In this document: in pieces, positions 24,091 to 31,611 of the stretch
Layout of the letters: every line of letters begins with the position of its first letter
Position numbering within the stretch: position 1 is the first letter of the stretch
Assembly: GCF_017744115.1 (NCBI RefSeq)
Contig: NZ_JAGHQW010000059.1
Coordinates: 1 to 33,005 of the forward strand
Source of the DNA: Salinisphaera sp. G21_0
GTDB taxonomy: Bacteria > Pseudomonadota > Gammaproteobacteria > Pseudomonadales > Endozoicomonadaceae
Length of the DNA: 33,005 bases
Reading direction: 5' to 3'
Position numbers and translations under genes: made by a program
Notes under the pieces: model-generated
What the model was told of the DNA's origin: nothing
Database searches by the model: none
Seen by the model: the letters and a program-made list of their open reading frames with translations, nothing else

Positions 24091-24364
24091 TTCTCAGGGC
24101 GGAGGCCATCAGTTCGACAAAGTAATTGATTAGAAAGGCTCTCAGCACAAATGTTAGCCACATGCCAAGCAAATGAATATCAATCATCAGCAAGGTGATT
24201 AAACAGGCCAGAACAAGGCCGGTTATCTGGATGTTAAAATGGCGGCTGGCCAGGAAAAAGACCACACCCTCAACAGCAATCAGGGTTCCACAGAGCCAGC
24301 ACAGGCGCTTGAGGTTCTCTGCACCAATCGAGAGGTTGGGTGTTGTGTTCTGAAGTGTCGTCAT
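24091..24364 (-). pseudogene. regB fragment 2 with a 300-base in-frame internal deletion
   Basis: This begins with the regB start region (ATG 24364, MTTLQNTTPNLSIGAENLKRL), continues to LITLLMI, then jumps to DIHLLGMWLTFV and ends near LMASALR, where it meets the leader of paralogue B. Intact regB has ATCATCAGC at 20327-20335 and 20627-20635, exactly 300 bases apart; the fragment has one ATCATCAGC (24183-24191). So 100 codons were lost between short direct repeats. The frame stays open for 115 codons, running into the leader, but with no kinase domain it cannot act as a sensor. Confidence 0.92.
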
Positions 24365-24426
24365 TAAGGCTGCATTGGTGTGCTCATATTGAATACTTAG
24401 ACTCGAAAATTGGTTTTTTATCCCTG

Positions 24427-25938
24427 TCAGGGATTTTCAACGTCATCCTCCGCATCTGTGCTCTCAATGGAAACCCAAATATTCTTTAGCTTTAATGAAT
24501 GAATGGTCTTCCGATCAGAAAGCAGCTCATCTGTCTGGGTACAAATAGTTTCTGCCTCTGCTTTCCGAGCAACGATTTTCTCTCGCAATGCGTTTTCGCC
24601 CCATGAGTTGTGATAATCCATTTCCATTAACAGATCACCGAGTGACGTCATGATGAGCGAATGCATGTTGATCATTGGGAAATAAGAGTCTTTTCCCGAA
24701 AGGATTTCTTCCTGCACAGCTTTCTTATGCCATTCCACCTCCTTATGGATTAACTGCTTACTGATTTCTTCCTGTTTAATTTTCAGTTCTTCCATAGTAC
24801 TGGTATTTTCCAGCTGCATCAGTTCTTCATACACAATGGCTTGCCTGACCAGGCCCGAACAATCAGTCATGTATTGTTCAGAGAATGCCAATCGACTGAT
24901 TGCTTTATTAATGGCAACAGAGAGATTGGGGCACTCTTGTGGGCAGGTACTCAACTCCTCGATGACCGATTGACAAAACCTTATAGACTTCTGGTAAGGA
25001 GCCATAAAAAACTTCGCTTCCCGTAACGATTTGTTCAACCCCACCTCATTTTCAAGACGTGTTGGTTGGCCAGCGTTATTATCCCGATCATTCGTTATCC
25101 GAGTAATCATTGCCTCATACTTCGTTTCGATAAGCTCAGTCCCTTGCAGCATGGGTAGTTTGGTATCAGCAGGCCTGATGAGAAGCAGGTGATTATCGTT
25201 CGTCGGTGAATAAACGGAAGAGACATAAGCTGCCTGGGAAACCTGGCCAGTTTCGATGATAGGGTGCTGCAATAAATCATGGCCGACAAAATGTTTGTAT
25301 TCAAGGAGCTCCTCGTCTGAGATTGACAGGTCGAAGCCATGAATTGTTTCACTCAAAGCGTCACTATCATTGATATTGAAAAGGGGCTGGCTTCTCCTGC
25401 TCAATGATCCATTCATATCATCCCCGGGCATAAGGAAAAATCCAAATTTTGCTAATTCAGCTATACGTTCATCAGATAATTCAGGATGCCTGGGCGTATT
25501 GGAATGATAAAACGATTGACGCCTGTTCTGCTCACCAACCTCTCCGAGCGTTTGGTATTTATTGTCACTAACCAAGACAGCAATCCTCCTGTTCGCCAGT
25601 GTTTTCAGAGGGATTGCTTCACAGCGGCTAAAAATCTCAGCGGGCATAAATCGGAGATCCGGATTTATGCGGATCATTTCCGTGTCTACCTTTTTGAGCA
25701 TACGCTCAAAATCAAAATCTTCAAATAAATACATATCCTCGCTATAAGGCTTGGGTATAAACGGAATGGCAAAGTAGGCTGTTTTGACTGGCACCCGAAA
25801 CAATTTAACAAGATGACTTCGGTCATGCAGTTTCTCCCTATGCCCTTCACCCTCCGTAAAATTGTAATGAGGCATGCTAAAGGGCACGCCAAAAGTGGTG
25901 CCATTGGCAAACAGGTTGATATTCATTTTCATTCCCAT
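24427..25938 (-). CDS. unknown-family protein, tandem paralogue C (503 aa)
   Basis: Third, outermost paralogue, intact. It shares the conserved blocks; its C-terminal third is nearly identical to B, but it agrees with A in the LENTST...EEISKQ segment. Distinctive parts are residues 20-85 (FSMPHYNFTEGEGHREK...), the patch after LAKFGFFLMPGDDMNG, and a longer stretch ITRITNDRDNNAGQPTRLENE where A and B read MIDRAVNVGQSTSIENE. Only this copy has unique, non-regB DNA upstream beyond the leader, so it probably sits at the original left border. The start is MGMKMN as in A and B. Function unknown. Confidence 0.85.
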   Translation of the reverse strand: MGMKMNINLFANGTTFGVPFSMPHYNFTEGEGHREKLHDRSHLVKLFRVPVKTAYFAIPFIPKPYSEDMYLFEDFDFERMLKKVDTEMIRINPDLRFMPAEIFSRCEAIPLKTLANRRIAVLVSDNKYQTLGEVGEQNRRQSFYHSNTPRHPELSDERIAELAKFGFFLMPGDDMNGSLSRRSQPLFNINDSDALSETIHGFDLSISDEELLEYKHFVGHDLLQHPIIETGQVSQAAYVSSVYSPTNDNHLLLIRPADTKLPMLQGTELIETKYEAMITRITNDRDNNAGQPTRLENEVGLNKSLREAKFFMAPYQKSIRFCQSVIEELSTCPQECPNLSVAINKAISRLAFSEQYMTDCSGLVRQAIVYEELMQLENTSTMEELKIKQEEISKQLIHKEVEWHKKAVQEEILSGKDSYFPMINMHSLIMTSLGDLLMEMDYHNSWGENALREKIVARKAEAETICTQTDELLSDRKTIHSLKLKNIWVSIESTDAEDDVENP

Positions 25939-26123
25939 CCGTTGCTTTTTATGTTGAGACTTGACAGGCGTTTTCCCGGGAGGCTGTCCTGTTCTCCGTC
26001 TTCCTGGACACTGGCTATCGTTAAATAGTTCTTGTCCAAAGCACCCCTAGTCTAGTACACCATTTCGATGAGTTTGGTGTGTAATCTCCACTCAGGATGA
26101 ACGGGGTTAAGCCTGCAAAAAAA
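25939..26123. other. leader of paralogue C and unique upstream DNA
   Basis: Bases 25939 to about 26005 match the leaders of A and B (CGTTTTCCCGGGAGGCTGTC). Beyond CCGTCTTCC the sequence is unique and not derived from regB, so this should contain the original promoter of the family. A TTGGACA-like box on the reverse strand near 26035 has no clear -10 partner. No ORF is seen. Confidence 0.5.
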
Positions 26124-26154
26124 AACCTGCTGTGCAGTCAAGGCACAGCAGGTT
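26124..26154. terminator. strong bidirectional terminator after the phosphate transporter gene
   Basis: AACCTGCTGTGC and GCACAGCAGGTT form a perfect 12-base stem with a seven-base loop, flanked by an A-run on one side and a T-run on the other. It lies 27 bases beyond the stop of the reverse transporter gene and would insulate it from the paralogue array. Confidence 0.93.
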
Positions 26155-26181
26155 TTTTTACAGAGCAAGGAATCTTGCCAA

Positions 26182-27354
26182 TCACGCTGTCAGGAAAATA
26201 AGGACACCTGGCAGAATGAAGAATGCGATGAACAGATAGGCAAACGCATACATTCTGTTTCTGACTGCCAGATCAGACAGTTTGTCAGCCATATACAGCG
26301 GGATCTCCCTCAGCCACTTGATCCCGTAAATCAGAACTACGGCACAGAAGTTAAAGAAGAAATGCACCATGGCGATGGTCAGTGCGGGCAGGGCAGCAGG
26401 ACCGGTAATTGCCGTGGCAGCCAGCAGGGCGGTAATGGTTGTACCGATATTGGCACCCAGGGTGAAAGGGTACATCTGTCGTACAGTAAACAGACCATTG
26501 GCCACCATGGGTACCATCAGGCTGGTGGTGGTTGAGGACGACTGAACCATTACAGTCATGGTCATACCGGACAGAATGCCGCTGATCGGACCCCGGCCAA
26601 TGGACTTGTGCAGGGCATCTTTGGCTTTACCCACCATGACTTTTTTGAGCAGCTTGCCCAGACGAACCACCGAGAAAAAGATCAGGACAATGCCGATGCC
26701 AATCATGGCAATGCCAGCCAGTGTGCTGTCTGGCAGTACCGATACAAAACCTGTGACAATGTCTTCAGCCGGAGAGGTTAACGGGTCAATAAAGTTCAGG
26801 CCTTTCATTGACAAATTTTGACCACCAACCAGCATACTGGCTACCGATGCAGAAAGCTTGCTCAAAAAGCCTGTGAATAGCTCCAGAGGCAGAAGAATGA
26901 AAACCGCCAGCCAGTTAAAGAAGTCATGAACCGTAGAGGCGGCAAACGCCTGTTTGAATTCTTTATGGCATCGAATATGACCAAGACTTACGATGGTATT
27001 GGTAATGGTCGTGCCGATGTTGGCACCCATGATCATCGGAATCGCCAGGTGAACCGGCAGGCCGCCAGCGACCAGGCCGACAATAACAGAGGTGACTGTA
27101 CTGGAAGATTGTACGAGTGCTGTCGCCAGTGTGCCCGCCAGCAGACCCATGACGGCATTGTTGGCAAAGCTGAACAGCTGTGCTGCCGCTTCACTGCCAC
27201 CCACCGCCATTTTAAAGCCGGAGCCGATGACACTAACAGCTACCAGCAGAGCGTAAATCCATAGAACAACGCGCAGCCAGATACGACCGTAATGTCGCGT
27301 GGTCATGGTTTCGAAATCAGCGCCCTGTGAAGAAGCAGATGTCATTTCAGACAT
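26182..27354 (-). CDS. Na/Pi-cotransporter family protein (390 aa)
   Basis: This is an inner-membrane protein of the SLC34/NptA-like family (Na+/Pi cotransporter repeats). The two inverted halves are visible: ATALVQSSSTVTSVIVGL with MGANIGTTITNTIVSLG in the first, and MTVMVQSSSTTTSLMVPM with LGANIGTTITALLAATA in the second, QSSS and GANIGTT being the family signatures. There are about nine to ten hydrophobic helices, with a short polar N-terminus. The length (390) agrees with NptA-type proteins that lack the PhoU domain of the YjbB type. The substrate is assumed to be phosphate by family. It is monocistronic with a strong terminator. Confidence 0.93.
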   Translation of the reverse strand: MSEMTSASSQGADFETMTTRHYGRIWLRVVLWIYALLVAVSVIGSGFKMAVGGSEAAAQLFSFANNAVMGLLAGTLATALVQSSSTVTSVIVGLVAGGLPVHLAIPMIMGANIGTTITNTIVSLGHIRCHKEFKQAFAASTVHDFFNWLAVFILLPLELFTGFLSKLSASVASMLVGGQNLSMKGLNFIDPLTSPAEDIVTGFVSVLPDSTLAGIAMIGIGIVLIFFSVVRLGKLLKKVMVGKAKDALHKSIGRGPISGILSGMTMTVMVQSSSTTTSLMVPMVANGLFTVRQMYPFTLGANIGTTITALLAATAITGPAALPALTIAMVHFFFNFCAVVLIYGIKWLREIPLYMADKLSDLAVRNRMYAFAYLFIAFFILPGVLIFLTA

Positions 27355-27439
27355 AGAGAGTGCACCCCGGTGCTTATAAAGTTGATGCTAAAAGTATCGA
27401 GTCTTTATTACAGTTTTATGACAACTTCTTCACAAACAA

Positions 27440-29293
27440 TCAGCAGATTTTTTTTTTGGGTGGCTCATAACAGTCTGAAGCGCTCTCTTGATCGACCTGT
27501 TTTTGCAAAAAGTCGATCATATATTTTCTGTCTTCTTTCGGTTTTTCCCTGGCTCTGACGATCTCTTTATCCAACAGTTCTTGCGGTTTTTCCGGTTGGG
27601 ATTCGAAGGTGGTGAGCTGGTGTTTTAACAGCCATCCTGCGATATAGGGATCACTGAACTCCAATGCTCTCTCCAGGATACGTGGCGCAAATGGTCGCAA
27701 TTCCTCAAGGGATGCTCCTCCCACCTCTAATAACCAGTCTATTGGCTGGTGGGTGTAGATGGGCTCCACCACTTCTTCCCGGGAAAGATAGCCATCAAAA
27801 TAACTGAGCAATGCCGAGGTGGCTTTACCGGGGTTCTGTTTGGCCTGGTGATTATCCATCAGCCATTGGGCTACCCGAGTATTATAATGGCTCATGGCCT
27901 GTTCAAATTGATGCTGGGCTTGCAGAGTGGCTCCCTTGTCGATCAGCCATCGGGCGTTGGCAAGATACCCGCGGTTTAGGGAGGTATTCAGAGCCTGGTT
28001 AAGCAGCGCTGCGGAGGCTGCGGGTGTCAGGCTTGCCCCATTGGCCAGCAGCCAGTCTGCCTGAATGGCCATATCGATATGAGTCTCAGCAATCACCTCC
28101 AGCAATGTTGTATTGATATTGTGGCTGAACGAGTCGATGCCCCGGGAACGCCTGTTGATTGATGGGGCGGTTGCTGTGGTGGTCCGGTGATCTGTTATGT
28201 TGCCGGGCTGATTATCTGTCCGGGATTTCAGCTGGCGCAACGTTGTCATCGCTGTTTTGATATTTGCCCCGTTTTCCAGGCACCATTGTGCAGTTCTCGT
28301 ATACCCCTGCAACATAGCGTGGGGCAACAGCTTATCCAGTCTTTCGGATTCTGTCAGTTTTCTGAGTTCTTTCCCCACCAGTGGTGTCAGCTTCAGATAC
28401 TTCGCGAACCGCTCTGAATTCTCGGCTTTCTGTTGTTGGAGTTGCTGCAATTCACGACACTTTTTCAGCTGTGCGAACGCTGCATCCGGCAGATTACTGG
28501 TTTCCCTGAGCCTGCCGACTTCCCTGACTTTAAGGTTTATTGTAACAGTGAAGGCGGGATCCACCGGACCATCATCAAGTTCAGTCCAGAGTGTTTCTTT
28601 CATTGCCCAGTTAACCAGAGTTTCATCATGCTTCCATTGTTCACCGGTCCGGCTGATATCAAACAATAACTGATCGTCCACCCACGGGTTAAGTATCCAG
28701 TCCTCAAGGGCCAGAAAATCCCTGTGAACCTCTGCTCTGAGGAGCGGGTCAGGGATATACCGGTCATTGTAAGGTATGATCCTTCCATAAATGGGTCTAA
28801 CGATAAATTCACTCTGTCGAACCTCGGCCTCTGGTGGATTATGGAGAGTTGCGGTTTGTGCCGGCGCTGGCAAATCCGTTTTGCTGGCTGACGGAGGAGG
28901 CAGTCGGGGATGAGCGGGATGGTGGGCCAACGTGCGTGGACTATTCGCGGCGGGGGCAGGTAATCTCTGGCCCGGTGGCGCTTGCCTGACGTAACAGGTA
29001 GAAGCATGGCTTGGCTGTAAGCTAAACCCAAGATATCCGGACGTCCGGTTGGCTGGTACATGGCTCTCGATATTGCCAGTCCCCCTGCCGGGACTTGTGT
29101 TGACCTCTCCGGTGTGCTGCTGAAGATGGCCGCTGCTGTGATGTTGGCGAATACAGCCCCTGGCGGCCTGTCTGTAATATTCTATGGAGAGAGGGGCCTT
29201 GAAATGGGCGTTATCCACGTTTCCACCAGTTCTTTTACGGAAGCATATAAAATTGACCCGATATTCGAGAGTAAGTTCCACATCGGTGGTCAT
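27440..29293 (-). CDS. ankyrin-like repeat protein with Pro-rich linker and basic C-terminus (617 aa)
   Basis: The long intact ORF has an unusual N-terminal 60 residues, a Pro/Ala/His-rich linker (about 100-155), a central region with a Gln-rich coiled coil (about 275-292), and from about 325 on a series of degenerate ankyrin-like helices: TAQWCLENGANI, QADWLLANGASL, NARWLIDKGATL, VAQWLMDNHQ, IDWLLEVGGASL and IAGWLLKHQL. The protein ends in EPPKKKIC, a short basic cluster resembling a monopartite nuclear localisation signal. No ribosome binding site precedes ATG 29293, so the start may lie further in. The domain types fit a host-interacting effector, but this is inference; no exact function can be given. 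Confidence 0.82.
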   Translation of the reverse strand: MTTDVELTLEYRVNFICFRKRTGGNVDNAHFKAPLSIEYYRQAARGCIRQHHSSGHLQQHTGEVNTSPGRGTGNIESHVPANRTSGYLGFSLQPSHASTCYVRQAPPGQRLPAPAANSPRTLAHHPAHPRLPPPSASKTDLPAPAQTATLHNPPEAEVRQSEFIVRPIYGRIIPYNDRYIPDPLLRAEVHRDFLALEDWILNPWVDDQLLFDISRTGEQWKHDETLVNWAMKETLWTELDDGPVDPAFTVTINLKVREVGRLRETSNLPDAAFAQLKKCRELQQLQQQKAENSERFAKYLKLTPLVGKELRKLTESERLDKLLPHAMLQGYTRTAQWCLENGANIKTAMTTLRQLKSRTDNQPGNITDHRTTTATAPSINRRSRGIDSFSHNINTTLLEVIAETHIDMAIQADWLLANGASLTPAASAALLNQALNTSLNRGYLANARWLIDKGATLQAQHQFEQAMSHYNTRVAQWLMDNHQAKQNPGKATSALLSYFDGYLSREEVVEPIYTHQPIDWLLEVGGASLEELRPFAPRILERALEFSDPYIAGWLLKHQLTTFESQPEKPQELLDKEIVRAREKPKEDRKYMIDFLQKQVDQESASDCYEPPKKKIC

Positions 29294-29335
29294 TGAGTGA
29301 AGGACAAACGCTAGTTTAAATTAGCAGGGAAATGG

Positions 29336-29368
29336 GAATAGCCTTGCGGATAAATGCGAAGGCTATTC
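29336..29368. terminator. hairpin between moeA and the ankyrin-like gene
   Basis: GAATAGCCTT and AAGGCTATTC form a 10-base stem with a 13-base loop, just beyond the moeA stop. The T-run after it is weak on both strands, so it may be only a partial terminator separating moeA from the ankyrin-like gene downstream. Confidence 0.6.
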
Positions 29369-29383
29369 TATTTGGTGGATAGT

Positions 29384-30622
29384 TTATTTCAACAGGTCAT
29401 CAAACAGCTGCACATTCACCAGCTCACCCGCTGGTTTATCACCGTCTTCTTCCGCCAGTACGATATAGCAGTCAGAATGACTCATGGTACTGAGAACACC
29501 AGACCCCTGATGGCCGGTTGACATAACCTGCAGTTCACCGGATTCCCGGTAAACCAGTTTTGCCCTCTGGAAATCCCGGCGTCCCGGGCGCTTTCTGAGC
29601 GGGGTTTCCGTCGCCAGTGTCAGCTCCACTTTTGGTTCCGGCTGCTGGTGCATCATGTGGCGTAATGCTGGCGCGGCCAGCTGCTGGAAGGTGACGGTAG
29701 CCGATACCGGGTTACCGGGCAGGCCAAAGAAGACACTGTTCGGGAGCTGTCCAAAGGCAAACGGCTTGCCCGGTTTGATGGCCAGTTTCCAGAAGCTGGT
29801 TTCCCCCAGCTCATCAAGAATGTCTTTGGTGTAATCCGCATCGCCGACAGAGACGCCACCGGAGCTGATTACTGCGTCAGCTTCCCGATCAGCTTGCAGA
29901 AAGGCTTCTCTTAACGCCGCTTTGTCATCAGGAATTCTGCCAAGGTCGATGATGTCGACAGCCATTTTTTTCAGCATGGCCTTGATAACAAAACGATTGC
30001 TGTCGTAAATATCACCCTGTTTCAGTGGCTCGCCGGGCAGCTTTAATTCATCACCTGTGGAAAATACCGCAACTTTGACTTTCCGGTAGACCGTGACATT
30101 GGCAATACCCAGCGAGGCCAGCAGCCCGATATCCTGAGGGCGAACTCTCCGGCCCGGTGTGAACACCCGGGTGCCTTCCGGAATATCTTCCCCCGCTGTT
30201 CGGATATTGTTACCGGGCTGGTCCGGTTTCTGGAGAAAACGAATGCCTTGTTCTGTGGTCTCAGTCTGCTCTTGCATGATCACCACATCGGCACCTGATG
30301 GAACACTGGCCCCGGTCATAATGCGGATACAATGTCCTGCGGGAATCTCCCCGGAAAAAGGGTGGCCGGCCAGGGACTGGCCTGCCAGGGGTAAAGTATC
30401 ACGGTTGTACAAATCCTTCAGTGCCAGGGCATAACCATCCATGGCTGAGTTGTCATGGGAGGGCACATTGATAGGCGATACGATAGGCTCTGCGAGCACC
30501 CTGCCAAGGCTGTCTTCCAGGGCAACGGTCTCGGTTTTGGATACTGGCTTGACACTGCTGGTCAGTGTTGCCAGTGCTGCTTCCAGCCTTATTAATCCAT
30601 CAGTGGCACAGCAGTCGCTCAT
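29384..30622 (-). CDS. moeA: molybdopterin molybdenumtransferase MoeA (412 aa)
   Basis: MoeA inserts molybdate into adenylated molybdopterin, releasing AMP. It shows EDSLGRVLAEPIVSPINVPSHDNSAMDGYAL near residues 33-65, GHCIRIMTGASVPSGADVVIMQE, the nucleotide-binding STGDELKLPGEP, SGGVSVGDADYTKDIL (with the conserved Asp), and KPGKPFAFGQLPNSVFFGLPGNPVSATVTF, all MoeA marks (each quoted in part of its full block). AGAGGG stands six bases before ATG 30622. It follows mobB by 72 bases on the same strand, forming a mobB-moeA unit divergent from moaA. Confidence 0.97.
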   Translation of the reverse strand: MSDCCATDGLIRLEAALATLTSSVKPVSKTETVALEDSLGRVLAEPIVSPINVPSHDNSAMDGYALALKDLYNRDTLPLAGQSLAGHPFSGEIPAGHCIRIMTGASVPSGADVVIMQEQTETTEQGIRFLQKPDQPGNNIRTAGEDIPEGTRVFTPGRRVRPQDIGLLASLGIANVTVYRKVKVAVFSTGDELKLPGEPLKQGDIYDSNRFVIKAMLKKMAVDIIDLGRIPDDKAALREAFLQADREADAVISSGGVSVGDADYTKDILDELGETSFWKLAIKPGKPFAFGQLPNSVFFGLPGNPVSATVTFQQLAAPALRHMMHQQPEPKVELTLATETPLRKRPGRRDFQRAKLVYRESGELQVMSTGHQGSGVLSTMSHSDCYIVLAEEDGDKPAGELVNVQLFDDLLK

Positions 30623-30694
30623 GATTGCCCTCTTTCATAGCGGGTGGAAAAAATAGCGTGCTTAACTCTCTGTTATGCCAGGTGGTGATGCAAG

Positions 30695-31237
30695 CTATTT
30701 TTCATGACAATAGTTTTCAATAAAGCTGGCAATATGTTCGGGGCTGTTGATATCCAGTTCTGCCAGATGACCTGGAAGGTTGATGCCGGGATTGCCATCC
30801 CAGGCGATGGCTATGATATGGGGGTCATCAGTAAACAGGAAGGGCTTGTTATAATCACTGCGATGAAGCTCGATTTTAGCGATGGGAGCCTCTCGAAAAC
30901 CTTCCACCAGGATTAAATCCAGCTGATCCTGATTGAGGAGTTGCAGTTGCTCCTGCAGCTGTCGTTCATATCCATTCGGGTACTCGGTATAGCAAAGGGA
31001 GCGACCAGGCATGCTCAACACCAGTTGGCTGGCACCGGCATGGCGTAAACGATAACTGTCTTTTCCCGGTGGATCAGGTTCTATCCTGTGATGCGAGGCT
31101 TTGACCACACCGGTTCGAAGTCCCTTGCCAGCTAACAGTGGCAGTAGTTTCTCGATAAGCGTGGTTTTACCGGTACCGCTGAAGGCTGCGATACCAATAA
31201 CCGGGATGGCGGCACTGATCTTTGGGGGTATTTTCAT
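30695..31237 (-). CDS. mobB: molybdopterin-guanine dinucleotide biosynthesis protein MobB (180 aa)
   Basis: MobB is a P-loop GTP-binding accessory to MobA. The N-terminal IPVIGIAAFSGTGKTTLIEKLLP holds Walker A (FSGTGKTTL), then GLRTGVVKASHHRIEPDPPGKDSYRLRHAGA, DLILVEGFREAPIAKIELHR, and a C-terminal DINSPEHIASFIENY, all typical. The frame is open to 31303, but those residues do not look like MobB. ATG 31237 (MKIPPKIS), with GAAAG nine bases before, or ATG 31246 are better starts. It is the first gene of the mobB-moeA unit. Confidence 0.95.
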   Translation of the reverse strand: MKIPPKISAAIPVIGIAAFSGTGKTTLIEKLLPLLAGKGLRTGVVKASHHRIEPDPPGKDSYRLRHAGASQLVLSMPGRSLCYTEYPNGYERQLQEQLQLLNQDQLDLILVEGFREAPIAKIELHRSDYNKPFLFTDDPHIIAIAWDGNPGINLPGHLAELDINSPEHIASFIENYCHEK

Positions 31238-31477
31238 AGAAGACATCTTTCGTTTTTTGCAACCTGCTTGCATGAGGGTCAGCCCGGATATTTCATCAAT
31301 CAAAAGGGGGCCATGGGCAGCAGGGTTGCCTGATAATCCAATAAAACAATAGTACCTGATAGCATGGTTTTTCGAGAAATAAGCAGGTAGGATTCACTTG
31401 GCTGTTGATAAAACGATCTCCCGGGAATTCTTTTAACAGTCAAATGAGGTTGTTTAACGTAGTGATTAAACTGAATT

Positions 31478-31606
31478 AACAAGCGAGCGCCGAGCTTCGG
31501 TACCTAATGGGTATGATCCTATGGACTGGAAGCCGCAGCCAGAGTGCGTATCACTGGCTGCCAGGGCTGTAGAAGAAACTTTGCAGCCTCCCGCGATTGG
31601 AAAGGT
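31478..31606 (+). promoter_or_regulatory. probable Moco (molybdenum cofactor) riboswitch before moaA
   Basis: The 130 bases before moaA are highly structured. GCAGCCAG (31535-31542) pairs with CTGGCTGC (31554-31561), GGCTGTAGA (31565-31573) with TTTGCAGCC (31580-31588), CCGA with TCGG around 31490-31500, and outer bases CAAGCG with CGC..TTG near 31594-31599. The 3' end GCCTCCCGCGATTGGAAAGG includes the ribosome binding site of moaA. This arrangement, and the placement before moaA in a gammaproteobacterium, match what I remember of the Moco RNA motif; a covariance-model match has not been run. Confidence 0.75.
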
Positions 31607-31611
31607 GTTCT

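Larger units (their letters stand above)
20802..25995 (-). repeat. segmental tandem array: paralogue plus regB 5' fragment, three rounds
   Basis: Reading the reverse strand, the order is paralogue C, regB fragment 2, paralogue B, regB fragment 1, paralogue A, intact regB. The spacer between C and fragment 2 (24365-24426) matches that between A and intact regB (20803-20869), including TTAGACTCGAAAATT and the CCCTGACAGGG around the stop. The 80-odd bases before A, B and C are also near-identical (CCCGGGAGGCTGTCCTGTT). The original unit was thus leader, paralogue gene, spacer and the first 560 or so bases of regB. Confidence 0.9.

Noticed and set aside
21284-25026. Forward-strand ORFs of about 61 codons conserved opposite the three paralogues (21284, 22929, 24841)
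   Set aside because: They are antisense to conserved coding sequence, and their similarity simply follows from the similarity of the paralogues; no ribosome binding site is seen.
20870-25938. DCSGLVRQA in all three paralogues as an NlpC/P60 cysteine-peptidase motif
   Set aside because: The short motif matches, but the later catalytic His block and the usual spacing of NlpC/P60 domains are not seen, and the motif sits near the start of the helical C-terminal third.
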